Shown: positions 29,624 through 38,746 of the stretch, piece by piece
Position numbering within the stretch: position 1 is the stretch's first letter
How the letters are laid out: the number at the start of each line of letters is the position of its first letter
DNA from: an uncultured Flavobacteriaceae bacterium
Lineage (GTDB): Bacteria; Bacteroidota; Bacteroidia; Flavobacteriales; Flavobacteriaceae
NCBI GenBank assembly: GCA_947498845.1
Contig: CANMLX010000029.1
Location: 1-59,658 of the forward strand
DNA length: 59,658 nucleotides
Direction: 5' to 3'
Notes under the pieces: model-generated
What the model was told of the DNA's origin: nothing
The model's input: the letters and a program-made list of their open reading frames with translations, nothing else
Database searches by the model: none
Translations under genes and position numbers: made by a program

Positions 29624-30361
29624 ATGAAAAAAATTACTTTTTTATTCATTGCTCTTTTTACAATTTCCTTATATGCTCAAAGGGTTGCTCCAACTTACAC
29701 TTGGACAAACAAATCAGATTATCAATACAATGGGGAAACAGAAGTTACATTTAAACCAGGAGAAGTTGTTACTTTCAATTTACAATATACATTGGGAACA
29801 ACTGCTGGGGTAGCTGATGCATTCAATTTTATATTAGTAACAATTCAAGATGAACCAATAGCAAATCTTCCTGCTGGAGATCCACAATTTACTAACGAGC
29901 CAGCTCCAGGGATAACTAATCAGTTTCCTCCAGCTGGTACAGGAGGAATGACTACGGCTTCTATAACAATACCTGCGGGAATGGCTTTAAGTTCATCTAC
30001 TACTGATTTATCATATCAATTAGTAAATTATTTATCTTTTACTCCTGATGGAGGCGCTCAACAATTTGGATCAGAGGGAGCTACCGAAGGAACTACTGTG
30101 TTTATTAGAACACAAGCAGAAATAGATGTTCTTTCAGTTAAAGACTTAAATAAAAATAAAATCGCTGTACATTTCGATGCTACAAAACAAGCATTAGTTA
30201 TAAATAATAGTGAAATTAATGAGAAATTCTCAATTTATAATATAATGGGGCAAGAAATTCTTGCAGGAAAACTTTCTTCTAAAGAAGTTAGTGTTGAGAA
30301 TTTAGTATCAGGTATATACATTTTTGCTACTCGTAATGGCGTAGGGAAATTTGTTAAATAA
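29624..30361 (+). CDS. T9SS-secreted protein with a single agarase-type repeat domain
   Basis: A 245-residue protein. A signal peptide (about 1-19, ending YAQ) is followed by one domain (about 22-165) that matches the repeats of the agarase at 2824. It has TWTNKSDYQYNGE (compare FDNKSDYVLAGE), FKPGEVVTFNLQYTLGTTAGV, then a hydrophobic strand and a DLSYQL segment near the end. A type A T9SS sorting domain (about 172-245, with IYNIMGQEILAGKL and GIYIFATRNG) finishes it. Its function is probably related to that of the agarase modules, for example as a surface-bound or released binding protein, but this is unproven. Confidence 0.8.
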   Translation: MKKITFLFIALFTISLYAQRVAPTYTWTNKSDYQYNGETEVTFKPGEVVTFNLQYTLGTTAGVADAFNFILVTIQDEPIANLPAGDPQFTNEPAPGITNQFPPAGTGGMTTASITIPAGMALSSSTTDLSYQLVNYLSFTPDGGAQQFGSEGATEGTTVFIRTQAEIDVLSVKDLNKNKIAVHFDATKQALVINNSEINEKFSIYNIMGQEILAGKLSSKEVSVENLVSGIYIFATRNGVGKFVK

Positions 30362-30387
30362 AAATATTTTAAAACTATATGAAATAA

Positions 30388-30420
30388 GGGTCTACATTTA
30401 TGTAGACTCTTTTTTTTTGT
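30388..30420 (+). terminator. Terminator after the gene at 29624
   Basis: A 7-bp stem GTCTACA/TGTAGAC (30390-30396 with 30401-30407) with a 4-nt loop, followed by a long T run. Confidence 0.85.
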
Positions 30421-30484
30421 TTTTTTTTAACTAAACTCTTCTTAGTATTAAATACATTTATTATGCAAATGTTATCATATGTAG

Positions 30485-30515
30485 TTTAAAGACAAAAGTG
30501 TTAGATATAAATTTG
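30485..30515 (+). promoter_or_regulatory. Promoter of the gene at 30545
   Basis: TTTA (30485-30488, one base from TTTG), 19 nt, then TAAATTTG (30508-30515), an exact TAnnTTTG. It ends 29 bp before the ATG. The geometry is the same as for the preceding gene. Confidence 0.55.
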
Positions 30516-30544
30516 TGTATTGCTAACTTAATCTTATAAAAATC

Positions 30545-31309
30545 ATGAAAAAAATTACACTTTTATTTGTTGCTGCAATGGCACTAACCACTTTGTCTTA
30601 TGGTCAAACATTATATTTTGATGGAAGCAACACAGCCACAGCGAGTCAGGTTTTTTTACAAGGCGCTTCTTGGGACCCTTTTGCAGCGAATGCTAGTCCT
30701 GTAGATGACGGGACAGGAAATCTAGTACTACAAGTAGTAAGAAATAATACGGCTCCACTGGCATGGCATTTGTTACCATTTTTAGACGCTGGCGGGGGCG
30801 GTGCTATTGCTATTATAGGTAGCACGACGCATCCCTATGTACAATTAAGAATTAGGACTACCAAAAACGGTACTGCAGCAGTAGCTGGTCAGTATCAAAG
30901 CGGGACTAGAACAGCAGAAGTTACAGTTAATGGAGGTGATGGTACAAATTTTGGACCTTGGCAAACCATAACTCTTGATTTTTCAAGTATTGCCGAGTCA
31001 AATTCAAGATTAGAACTTGCTATAGATAATACCATAACTCCTACTGCAGCATATACCATACAAATTGATGATATTTATCTTAACACTACTTTAAGTACTC
31101 GTGATGTATCTTCAAAAAAATTGTCAATTGCAAATCCTATTTCTAATTCAATAGAATTAGGGAATTCTGGAACATACACTATTTATGGTTTATCAGGTAC
31201 AGAAGTTAAGACAGGCAGTTACACGAAATCTATTAATACTGAAAACCTAAATGAAGGCTTGTATATATTGAAAACTAGTGAAGGTGTTGCAAAATTTATT
31301 AAGAAATAA
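30545..31309 (+). CDS. T9SS-secreted beta-sandwich protein
   Basis: A 254-residue secreted protein with a signal peptide (about 1-20, ending SYGQ). A beta-rich domain (about 22-180) follows. It contains FDGSNTATASQVFLQGASWDPF, VQLRIRTTKNG, TLDFSSI and YTIQIDDIYLN, a layout like carbohydrate-binding jelly rolls. A T9SS type A tail (about 187-254) contains YTIYGLSGTEVKTG and EGLYILKTSEG. I cannot assign a family. It sits next to the single-repeat protein and may belong to the same extracellular toolkit. Confidence 0.75.
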   Translation: MKKITLLFVAAMALTTLSYGQTLYFDGSNTATASQVFLQGASWDPFAANASPVDDGTGNLVLQVVRNNTAPLAWHLLPFLDAGGGGAIAIIGSTTHPYVQLRIRTTKNGTAAVAGQYQSGTRTAEVTVNGGDGTNFGPWQTITLDFSSIAESNSRLELAIDNTITPTAAYTIQIDDIYLNTTLSTRDVSSKKLSIANPISNSIELGNSGTYTIYGLSGTEVKTGSYTKSINTENLNEGLYILKTSEGVAKFIKK

Positions 31310-31372
31310 AAAAACATATTCTATACAATTTTCTTAAAATACTATTAGGCTTAGTAATTGTCTGAAATAATT

Positions 31373-31413
31373 AAGCCTCTTAAGAATGAAATTTATTCTT
31401 AAGAGGCTTTTTA
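31373..31413 (+). terminator. Terminator after the gene at 30545
   Basis: A 15-bp perfect stem (31373-31387 with 31395-31409), 7-nt loop, followed by a T run. It lies 64 bp past the stop codon. Confidence 0.85.
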
Positions 31414-31423
31414 TTGATGATTT

Positions 31424-31586
31424 ATACCAATTCCCAAATGAATTTACTGATTTAAAAAGTGTCTTTTGAAATTCTATCTTCAACATAAAAAAGAACCGTA
31501 ACTAGGGCTATGCTTATTTTTTCTGTCTCGTATAATTCCAAAATCTATCATTTTTCTTTACAGTATATTCATTTAAGAATTGGTAT
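31424..31586 (+). repeat. ATACCAATT palindromic element, copy 2 (intact)
   Basis: A 163-bp MITE-like element with imperfect terminal inverted repeats of about 25 bp (ATACCAATTC, two variable bases, AAATGAAT, then TACTG). It carries no ORF. Its right end reaches the first base of the uvrA stop codon, so it supplies the immediate 3' flank of uvrA. The copies at 40461 and 42548 have the same orientation. Those at 7555 and 56492 are inverted. Confidence 0.85.
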
Positions 31587-34372
31587 TATTTAAGCTTTTC
31601 TACCAGATATTTACCAATAACAGATTTTCTGTTTTTTATAATCTCTTCAGGTATTCCTTTTGCTATTAAATCTCCTCCATTTTCGCCGCCTCCAGATCCT
31701 AAGTCTATTATATAGTCGGCACATTTAATTAATTCTATATTATGTTCTACTACAATAATAGAGTGTCCTTTTTCTATCAAGGCATTAAATGAAGTGAGTA
31801 GCTTTTTAATATCATGAAAATGTAATCCTGTAGTGGGTTCATCAAAAATAAACAAGGCTTTATCTTTTGTATTACCCTTCCCTAAAAACGATGCCAGTTT
31901 AATACGTTGTGCTTCACCTCCAGATAGGGTAGAAGAGCTTTGCCCTAAAGTGACATAGCCTAACCCAACATCTTGTAGAGGTTGTAGTTTCTTTTTTATT
32001 TTATTTTGTTCGTTTTTCTCAAAAAAACGAATAGCATCATCTATAGTAAAGCTTAAAATATCATGTATTGTTTTATCTTCAAAAGTCACTTCTAATAGTT
32101 CTTTTTTAAAGCGTTTGCCTTTACATGTTTCGCATTCTAGGTGTACGTCTGCCATAAATTGCATTTCAATAGTAACTTCGCCTTCGCCCTTGCAGGTTTC
32201 ACATCGACCACCATCTACATTAAACGAAAAGTGTTTGGCTTGATAATTTCTAATTTTACTTAGTTTTTGATTTGCATATAGTGCTCGTATATCGTCGTAA
32301 GCTTTAATATAGGTTACTGGGTTTGATCGTGAAGATCTGCCAATAGGGTTTTGATCTACAAACTCTACATGTTTTATGTTTGAAAAATTGCCTTCTAAGG
32401 CTGAAAATTGTCCGGGCTTGTCTCCAAAATCTGTTAACTTTTTTTGCAATGCAGGAAACATTATTTTTTTAACTAGTGTGCTTTTTCCACTTCCAGAAAC
32501 ACCTGTTACTACGGTTAGCATTTCTAAAGGGAAACGTACATCTATATTTTTTAGATTATTTTCTCTAGCACCTTTGATGTCAATATAATATTTTGATGTT
32601 CTTCTGGATTTAGGAACTTCTATTTGTAATGTTTCATTTAAATATTTAGCAGTTAAAGAGTCTGAGTTTAAAATACTATTGTAATTTCCAGAAGCTACAA
32701 CATGTCCTCCAAAGGAGCCAGCTTCTGGACCAATATCTATAATGGTATCTGCGGTTTTCATAATGTCCTCATCATGTTCAACAACAATAACAGTGTTTCC
32801 TAAATCTCTTAGCGATTTTAAAACCGAGATAAGCTTTTCGGTATCTTTTGGATGTAATCCTATACTGGGTTCATCTAATATATACATAGAGCCTACTAAA
32901 CTACTACCCAGAGACGTGGCAAGATTAATACGCTGACTTTCTCCTCCAGAGAGTGAGTTAGATTTTCTGTTTAATGTGAGGTAATCTAGCCCAACATTTT
33001 CTAAAAAAGATAACCGATTATTGATTTCTTTTAGCAATCTACCTGCTATTTGTGTTTCATATTCGGTAAGCTTTAAGGTTGTAAAAAACAGAACTAGTTT
33101 TTTAATGGGCATTTCAACTAAATCTGTAATAGTAGTGTTGTTTATTTTAACATAGTTAGCCGCTTTGCGTAGACGTTTACCATTACAGGTTTTACATTTG
33201 GTTTTTCCACGATAGCGAGATAACATAACTCTATTTTGAATTTTATAGGCTTTTGACTCTAATTCGGAGAAAAAAACGTTTAAGCCCTCAAAATACTGGT
33301 TACCATTCCAGATTAATTTTTTTTGTGCCTCAGATAGTTCAAAATAAGGTTTGTGAATAGGGAAATCAAATTTATGAGAATTATTAACTAGTTGGTCTTT
33401 ATACCAGCTCATGCTGTCTCCTCTCCAGGGAAATATTGCGTTTTCGTAAACCGAAAGTCCCGTATTAGGTATTACAAGGTCTTCGTCTATTCCTATAATA
33501 TCACCATAACCTTCACAGTCAGGACAAGCCCCATATGGGTTGTTGAAACTAAACAAATGTATATTAGGTTCTAAAAAGTAAATACCATCTAACTCGAACT
33601 TATTATTGAATCTATGTTCTATATTGTCTTTTAAAGATTCTACAATACATTCGCCCTTGCCTTCAAAAAAAGCTGTTTGTATAGCGTCCGCCAAACGATT
33701 GTAAAAATCTTCATTGTGTTTAGTAACAATTCTATCTACAACTAAATAGATTGTATCTTGATCTGTAATTGTGCTTATTTCGTCAATACGACTTACTTCA
33801 TCATTTAACTTTACCCTAGAATAGCCTTGTTGGTTTAGAGCTTTAAGTTTATCATTTATAGAGCGTCCTTCTTCCAGATGGATGGGGGAGAGTAGTAGTA
33901 ACTTTTCTCTTTCTGGAAACGATTTTATGTACTTTATAACATCGGTAACATTATGCTTTTTTACTTGTTGACCAGAAACAGGAGAATATGTTTTACCAAT
34001 TCTAGCAAAAAGTAATTTTAAATAATCGTAAATCTCTGTCGTTGTTCCTACTGTAGATCTAGGGTTTGTAGAATTTACTTTTTGTTCTATGGCTATAGCA
34101 GGAGCGATACCTTTTATGTAATCTACTTTTGGCTTGTTAAGTCTTCCTAAAAACTGACGCGCATAACTAGATAAGCTTTCTACATAGCGACGTTGCCCTT
34201 CAGCATAAAGTGTATCGAAAGCTAAACTGGATTTCCCAGATCCAGATAAACCAGTGATTACTACTAACTTATTGCGAGGAATCACTACATCAATGTTTTT
34301 AAGGTTGTGCAATTTTGCACCTTTTATTACAATATTTTTTTTGGGGTTTACTTTAGAAATGTCAATATTCAT
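31586..34372 (-). CDS. uvrA: Excinuclease ABC subunit A
   Basis: The damage-recognition ATPase of nucleotide excision repair, 928 residues from the ATG at 34372. Walker A motifs are [12 protein letters not shown] (N-terminal) and [13 protein letters not shown] (C-terminal). ABC signatures are [10 protein letters not shown] and [10 protein letters not shown]. Zinc-binding CxxC pairs are present: [24 protein letters not shown] and CETCKGKR. An upstream ATG at 34408 exists, but a TATCTTTG promoter box (34397-34404) lies inside that extension, which favours 34372. It is close in length to standard UvrA. Flavobacteria may carry more than one UvrA paralogue, so this may not be the only copy. Confidence 0.95.
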   Translation of the reverse strand: MNIDISKVNPKKNIVIKGAKLHNLKNIDVVIPRNKLVVITGLSGSGKSSLAFDTLYAEGQRRYVESLSSYARQFLGRLNKPKVDYIKGIAPAIAIEQKVNSTNPRSTVGTTTEIYDYLKLLFARIGKTYSPVSGQQVKKHNVTDVIKYIKSFPEREKLLLLSPIHLEEGRSINDKLKALNQQGYSRVKLNDEVSRIDEISTITDQDTIYLVVDRIVTKHNEDFYNRLADAIQTAFFEGKGECIVESLKDNIEHRFNNKFELDGIYFLEPNIHLFSFNNPYGACPDCEGYGDIIGIDEDLVIPNTGLSVYENAIFPWRGDSMSWYKDQLVNNSHKFDFPIHKPYFELSEAQKKLIWNGNQYFEGLNVFFSELESKAYKIQNRVMLSRYRGKTKCKTCNGKRLRKAANYVKINNTTITDLVEMPIKKLVLFFTTLKLTEYETQIAGRLLKEINNRLSFLENVGLDYLTLNRKSNSLSGGESQRINLATSLGSSLVGSMYILDEPSIGLHPKDTEKLISVLKSLRDLGNTVIVVEHDEDIMKTADTIIDIGPEAGSFGGHVVASGNYNSILNSDSLTAKYLNETLQIEVPKSRRTSKYYIDIKGARENNLKNIDVRFPLEMLTVVTGVSGSGKSTLVKKIMFPALQKKLTDFGDKPGQFSALEGNFSNIKHVEFVDQNPIGRSSRSNPVTYIKAYDDIRALYANQKLSKIRNYQAKHFSFNVDGGRCETCKGEGEVTIEMQFMADVHLECETCKGKRFKKELLEVTFEDKTIHDILSFTIDDAIRFFEKNEQNKIKKKLQPLQDVGLGYVTLGQSSSTLSGGEAQRIKLASFLGKGNTKDKALFIFDEPTTGLHFHDIKKLLTSFNALIEKGHSIIVVEHNIELIKCADYIIDLGSGGGENGGDLIAKGIPEEIIKNRKSVIGKYLVEKLK

Positions 34373-34396
34373 AAGCTTTAAGAAGAAATAGTCGAG

Positions 34397-34404
34397 CAAA
34401 GATA
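34397..34404 (-). promoter_or_regulatory. Possible -7 box of uvrA
   Basis: TATCTTTG on the minus strand, 24 nt before the ATG at 34372. It decides between the two candidate starts, since the upstream ATG at 34408 would precede the transcript. Confidence 0.45.
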
Positions 34405-34470
34405 CCATAAGTATTTTAGCTAAAAAAGTAGGTTTGATTTTAAATAAAAGTTAAAAAAAACATGTGTTTT

Positions 34471-34503
34471 TTTGCTTTTTAGGAATGATTCTTGTTATAT
34501 TTG
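34471..34503 (+). promoter_or_regulatory. Promoter of the sigma-factor gene
   Basis: TTTG (34471-34474), 21 nt, then TATATTTG (34496-34503), an exact fit to the Bacteroidota primary-sigma consensus. A leader of about 100 nt would follow. Confidence 0.75.
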
Positions 34504-34611
34504 GAACATACATAACAAAAATTAAATACTCTCATATAGCAAAAAATTACTTTTAATAATTTAATAACCCCAAGCAAAGAAGTTTTTCTTCTTGCGTTAA
34601 AAGTAAATGCT

Positions 34612-35193
34612 ATGCAACAAGAGTTATTGGATGCTAATTTAGTTGGCAACTACATTAATGGTCAGGAAAGTGCGTTAGAAGTTTTAATAACAAGGCACAA
34701 ACAAAGAATTTACAGTTTTATTTATTCCAAGGTTTATGATAAAGATATTGCTGAAGATATATTTCAGGATACCTTTATAAAGGTTATTCGAACCCTTAAG
34801 CGCGGTGCCTATAATGAAGAAGGCAAATTTTTACCTTGGGTAATGCGTATCGCTCATAATTTAATTATAGATTACTTTAGGAAAAACAATAGAATGCCAA
34901 AGTTTGACAATGCTGGGGAATTTAGTATTTTTTCTGTTTTAAGTGATTCTACATTAAATGCAGAAAAAACTATTATAAAACAACAGGTTGAGCAAGATGT
35001 TAGGCGTTTGGTTGATGAATTACCAGAAGACCAAAGAGAAGTGCTAATAATGCGTATTTACAATGATATGAGTTTTAAAGAGATATCAGAAAGAACCGGG
35101 GTAAGTATAAATACAGCCTTAGGTAGAATGCGATATGCTTTAATAAATCTAAGAAAGATTATAGATAAGCATAATATAGTTTTAACTAATTAA
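34612..35193 (+). CDS. RNA polymerase sigma factor, sigma-70 family (ECF-like)
   Basis: A 193-residue two-domain sigma factor. Region 2 (about 20-95) has FIYSKVYDKDIAEDIFQDTFIKV for core binding and -10 recognition. Region 4 (about 125-185) has LPEDQREVLIMRIYNDMSFKEIS and a helix-turn-helix ending TALGRMRYALINLRK. There is no region 1.1 or 3. No anti-sigma gene with a FecR or zinc-anti-sigma domain follows; only a 49-residue ORF does. It is driven by a housekeeping-type promoter, so it is probably not purely autoregulated. Confidence 0.9.
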   Translation: MQQELLDANLVGNYINGQESALEVLITRHKQRIYSFIYSKVYDKDIAEDIFQDTFIKVIRTLKRGAYNEEGKFLPWVMRIAHNLIIDYFRKNNRMPKFDNAGEFSIFSVLSDSTLNAEKTIIKQQVEQDVRRLVDELPEDQREVLIMRIYNDMSFKEISERTGVSINTALGRMRYALINLRKIIDKHNIVLTN

Positions 35194-35268
35194 TTGAGGT
35201 TTTACATTTTATAAACAATAAATCAATCTTTGATGCGTTATTGAAGTGTATAACTTTAAATAATGCAA

Positions 35269-35415
35269 ATGGCAAAAATTTACTCTGAAAATTCAATTAA
35301 TAAATCTGAAAAATTGAGTCCAAAATCTGAAACAGTTAAGTTTCTTTTAAGTTATTCAAAAGCATATAAAGTGTTAAGTTCTGGAAATAAAAAGTATGAT
35401 ATGCTTTTGAACTAG
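35269..35415 (+). CDS. Small protein downstream of the sigma factor
   Basis: A 48-residue ORF from the ATG at 35269 (another in-frame ATG is at 35263). It lies 75 bp behind the sigma-factor gene and ends just before a terminator. It is hydrophilic with a short helix-like segment ETVKFLLSYSKAYKVL. The pattern PKxETVxFLLxYSKA matches, from memory, short flavobacterial ORFs of unknown function, which supports it being real. It could be a small regulator or anti-sigma-like peptide; that is a guess from position. Confidence 0.55.
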   Translation: MAKIYSENSINKSEKLSPKSETVKFLLSYSKAYKVLSSGNKKYDMLLN

Positions 35416-35429
35416 GTTAAGATGAAAAA

Positions 35430-35464
35430 AACCTGATTAGGAATAAACTCTAATCAGGTTTTTA
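35430..35464. terminator. Terminator between convergent genes
   Basis: An 11-bp stem AACCTGATTAG/CTAATCAGGTT (35430-35440, 35449-35459 approximately) with A run before and T run after. It serves the sigma-factor unit and the facing minus-strand gene. The same stem sequence recurs at 40811. Confidence 0.8.
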
Positions 35465-35476
35465 TTTTCAATCTTT

Positions 35477-36400
35477 TTAGAATGAAGTTAAAGACTCTTC
35501 ATCGACGTAAGTAAAAAACTTTAAAAAGTTATCATCTACTAAATACCTTTTTTTTGTTTCCACATGCTCCATTAACTTTTTACCAATATCATTGCGTAAA
35601 TAACTCGCCTCTATTTTTAATTTAGAAGCCGTAGCATTTTTGATAAGCTGTCCTACTTTCAATCCTTTATTAGCTGTTTTAATAACCGAATAATTACCTA
35701 TTAATTTAAAACGCCCTATTAAATGCGTTGGATCTACTTCCTTATTAAGTAATTTTAAACTGTTTTTACTATATTTTTTATAAGTATAAACTACAGGATT
35801 TGTTTTAGACATTTTTTCTCTCAAATTATTTAAAACTATTATAGAGTTAAAAGCTTTTTCTTCTGGAGCTTCAAAAGTTTTTAATTTCCATTGCAGTTTA
35901 TTTAAATGTACTTTCATTTCTGTAGCGTTTAAACTAAGGATTAAAAACTTTGTTTTCATTCCTTGGTTTATTGTGTTATCTGCATAGAATAGCCCTTTTA
36001 TATTATTCTTAGTTGCTAAAATTTGAGCGTCCTTTAAAAATAATTTTTTTAGCTCGAAAGGTTTTGCCGATTTGTTGTATGCATTTAGTTTTTCTTTAAT
36101 AGATAAAGTACTATTAAATTTATTAAGTGCTTTGTTATAATCTGCAGTTTCTACAATACTATCTTGCTTTGCAATTTCTAATGCTTTTTCTAATTTAGCA
36201 TACTCGGGATTTTTTAATGCTACTTTTCTAGATTCAGAAACATTTCCGTTAGAAACCTCTTGTATACGTTTAGTTTTCTTCCCTTTTAATATTTGACGTT
36301 TAGAAAAAATTTTGTCGAATTCGTAAAGCTCATTATTTTGAGAATACAAATTAAACATGGCTAAAAACGTAAAAATTGGAATAAAAAAAATAGTCTTCAT
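35477..36400 (-). CDS. Uncharacterised exported protein
   Basis: A 307-residue protein with a signal peptide (about 1-20, ending LYSQ). It is helix-rich and lysine-rich with no motif I recognise. The middle part (AKQDSIVETADYNKALNKFNSTLSIKEKL) looks coiled-coil. It lies 30 bp after the lipoprotein gene at 36431 on the same strand, so the two are probably one operon with a shared envelope role. Confidence 0.65.
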   Translation of the reverse strand: MKTIFFIPIFTFLAMFNLYSQNNELYEFDKIFSKRQILKGKKTKRIQEVSNGNVSESRKVALKNPEYAKLEKALEIAKQDSIVETADYNKALNKFNSTLSIKEKLNAYNKSAKPFELKKLFLKDAQILATKNNIKGLFYADNTINQGMKTKFLILSLNATEMKVHLNKLQWKLKTFEAPEEKAFNSIIVLNNLREKMSKTNPVVYTYKKYSKNSLKLLNKEVDPTHLIGRFKLIGNYSVIKTANKGLKVGQLIKNATASKLKIEASYLRNDIGKKLMEHVETKKRYLVDDNFLKFFTYVDEESLTSF

Positions 36401-36430
36401 AATTATAACTTATCTAAATAAAATTAAATG

Positions 36431-37246
36431 CTATTTGTAATCTTTTCCTCCCATGTATAAATAAGCATTTAGTACATCTGCAAAGGCTTCTTTTTGTAGT
36501 GTGCTTAATTCTCTTTTCTTGTAACTAGCATCACTTACATACAAACAAGCAATATCTGTGCCATTAGAAATTGCTTTAATAATTTTCATTTTTTCAGGGC
36601 TGTTTATTTGTGTAATTAACAGCTCTGTTTTATACTTTTTCTTTCCTTTGGTTTCTTTCTTTAGAAATTCCCCTTCAATTGTATAATCCAGATTATCAAC
36701 TGTTACTATAACATTTTTGATGTTTAACCAATCTGCTGTACTCACATATCTCATTTTTAAAAACAGATTTAATTTGCCTTTTTGGTTTTTTGTATAGTAT
36801 ATGTAAAAACATTCATTGGTTTCAAATTTCGGGCTTGTTTTTGCTTTGTAAGTAACAATTCCTTCATCATCTTTATTTTCAGAGATTTTATATAAAATTT
36901 CTTTAGGTAATTTCTTTTTGCGTTCTACTGCAGCAAGCTCTTCTACTTTTTTCTGTAATTCTTCTAATTTAGCATCAAAATTTCTTTTTAATTGATTTAA
37001 GTCTAAAGAATCAATAAGTTCTGGATGTTTAGTCATTAAACTCGTTAGTTTCTCTTTACCTGTTTTATACTCTTCTAGCTCAAAATGAGCCAGTATATGC
37101 TTATGCAACTTATCTGGAGTTAGGTTAGAGAAATCTTTTTTTGTTTCTTCTCTTTTAATAGCATTTTCTTTAATACTTGGTTTAGACTTTGTTTCACCAC
37201 AGCCAAATGCTAACACTAATAGCGATATGAATAGAATTTTTTTCAA
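36431..37246 (-). CDS. Uncharacterised lipoprotein with a coiled-coil segment
   Basis: A 271-residue lipoprotein (lipobox VLAFGC, Cys at 16). Residues about 80-115 form a probable coiled coil (LKRNFDAKLEELQKKVEELAAVERKKK). The C-terminal half is beta-rich and resembles proteins that carry an extracytoplasmic DUF. I cannot name the family. It is placed between amt and another exported protein, all on the minus strand, with a 40-bp gap from amt. Confidence 0.65.
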   Translation of the reverse strand: MKKILFISLLVLAFGCGETKSKPSIKENAIKREETKKDFSNLTPDKLHKHILAHFELEEYKTGKEKLTSLMTKHPELIDSLDLNQLKRNFDAKLEELQKKVEELAAVERKKKLPKEILYKISENKDDEGIVTYKAKTSPKFETNECFYIYYTKNQKGKLNLFLKMRYVSTADWLNIKNVIVTVDNLDYTIEGEFLKKETKGKKKYKTELLITQINSPEKMKIIKAISNGTDIACLYVSDASYKKRELSTLQKEAFADVLNAYLYMGGKDYK

Positions 37247-37286
37247 AACTTTTAATTTTTGTTAGGGTTATTAAATTATCTTGATA

Positions 37287-38543
37287 TTAAAGGTCTTCTT
37301 CTTTTGTTGTTACTTGTTTGTTATCAGTTACTTCTGTTGTTACTTCATTTTCTACATGGATATTATGTTCAGAATCATCTAATCCAATTATTTCATGCTT
37401 TTCACTAACACGAATACCTACAGTATATTTTAAAATTGAAATGATAATTAGTGATATCACTGTAGCCCAAGCAGCTACACTAAATGAGCCTATAGCTTGA
37501 ACTTTAAGTAATTCAAAGCCTCCGCCATATAATAGGCCACCTTCTACAGCAAAAAAGCCTACTAAAATAGTACCTACTAATCCCCCAATACCGTGAATTG
37601 AAAAAGAAGAAACAACATCATCTACTTTTAATTTCTTTTCTACAATATCTGTAAATACAGTAACGAGTAAACCAGAGATAAACCCAATTGCTAAGGCTCC
37701 AGATGGATTAACAGCTGCACATCCAGCAGTTACCCCTACTAAACCTGCTAAAGTACCGTTTAGTGTTGTGGTTATATCTGCTTTTTTATATTTCATCCAA
37801 GTAATTGCTAATGCTATAATACCTCCAGCTGCTGCTGCTAAATTTGTATTTAGAATAATTAGTGGTACTGTACTTGTATTGTCTCCAGAAATTCCTAAGG
37901 TAGATCCAGCATTAAAACCAAACCAACCCATCCACAGTATGAATACGCCTAAAACCGCAAATAATTTGTTGTGCCCCTTAATATAATTAGCGGTTCCATC
38001 GCTATTGTATTTACCAATTCGTGGTCCTAATAAAAACGCATATACCAGAGCAGAAAAACCACCCATTACATGTACTGCAGTAGAACCTGCAAAATCTATA
38101 AATCCTAGTTGCGTTAACCAACCATCAGTTTGCCAAATCCAGTGTCCTGCTATTGGATATACAAATGTTGTAAATAAAAATGTAAAAAACACGTAAACAG
38201 AGAACTTAGCTCTTTCTGCAATTGCTCCAGAAATAATGGTTGCAGAGGTTGCACAAAAGACTGTTTGAAAAAACAGGTTATGCATATCTGATGGATCAAT
38301 GTAAAAGGGAACTAGTTCTCCTATAAATCCACTTATAGAATTACCATACATTAATGAATATCCAACAGCCCAGAACGCAATTCCTCCAACAAATAAATCA
38401 ACAATGTTTTTCATTGCTATATTTGCCATATTCTTAGCTCTGGTTAAGCCAGATTCAAGCAGAGTGAAACCTGCTTGCATAAAAAATACTAAAATCCCTG
38501 CAATAATTACCCAGAGAATATCAATTGTAGTGTTTAAATCCAT
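37287..38543 (-). CDS. amt: Ammonium transporter Amt
   Basis: A 418-residue ammonium channel of 11 transmembrane helices, forming a trimer in the inner membrane. The twin-histidine pore residues are in FAGSTAVHVMGG and SIHGIGGLVGT. AGFTLLESGLTRAKNMANI near the N-terminus is also standard. The tail after residue 385 is polar and acidic (NIHVENEVTTEVTDNKQ). No glnK/P-II gene is adjacent, unlike in many bacteria. Confidence 0.95.
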   Translation of the reverse strand: MDLNTTIDILWVIIAGILVFFMQAGFTLLESGLTRAKNMANIAMKNIVDLFVGGIAFWAVGYSLMYGNSISGFIGELVPFYIDPSDMHNLFFQTVFCATSATIISGAIAERAKFSVYVFFTFLFTTFVYPIAGHWIWQTDGWLTQLGFIDFAGSTAVHVMGGFSALVYAFLLGPRIGKYNSDGTANYIKGHNKLFAVLGVFILWMGWFGFNAGSTLGISGDNTSTVPLIILNTNLAAAAGGIIALAITWMKYKKADITTTLNGTLAGLVGVTAGCAAVNPSGALAIGFISGLLVTVFTDIVEKKLKVDDVVSSFSIHGIGGLVGTILVGFFAVEGGLLYGGGFELLKVQAIGSFSVAAWATVISLIIISILKYTVGIRVSEKHEIIGLDDSEHNIHVENEVTTEVTDNKQVTTKEEDL

Positions 38544-38746
38544 AAATAAAAGTTTAATTAAGTTGATTTGGTATTAGTTACTTCGACACAGTAGCATATA
38601 TAAAGTCACTTTTTTTACATGTTTTTTTATGATATTACACATGTTTTTGTGCTTACTATCTGTTAATAAGCATATTTGGTGATTTTTTAAATTGTTAATA
38701 TTTGTTAAAAATAGAATGTGAATATTATAAGAAATGAGTCATAATA

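Noticed and set aside
34481..34500. Shared words TTTAGGAATGATT near 34480 and 51330 as a regulatory motif
   Set aside because: Only two occurrences were noticed, in unrelated contexts (one at the sigma-factor promoter, one upstream of the opposite-strand ExbD-like gene), so chance in AT-rich DNA is likely.
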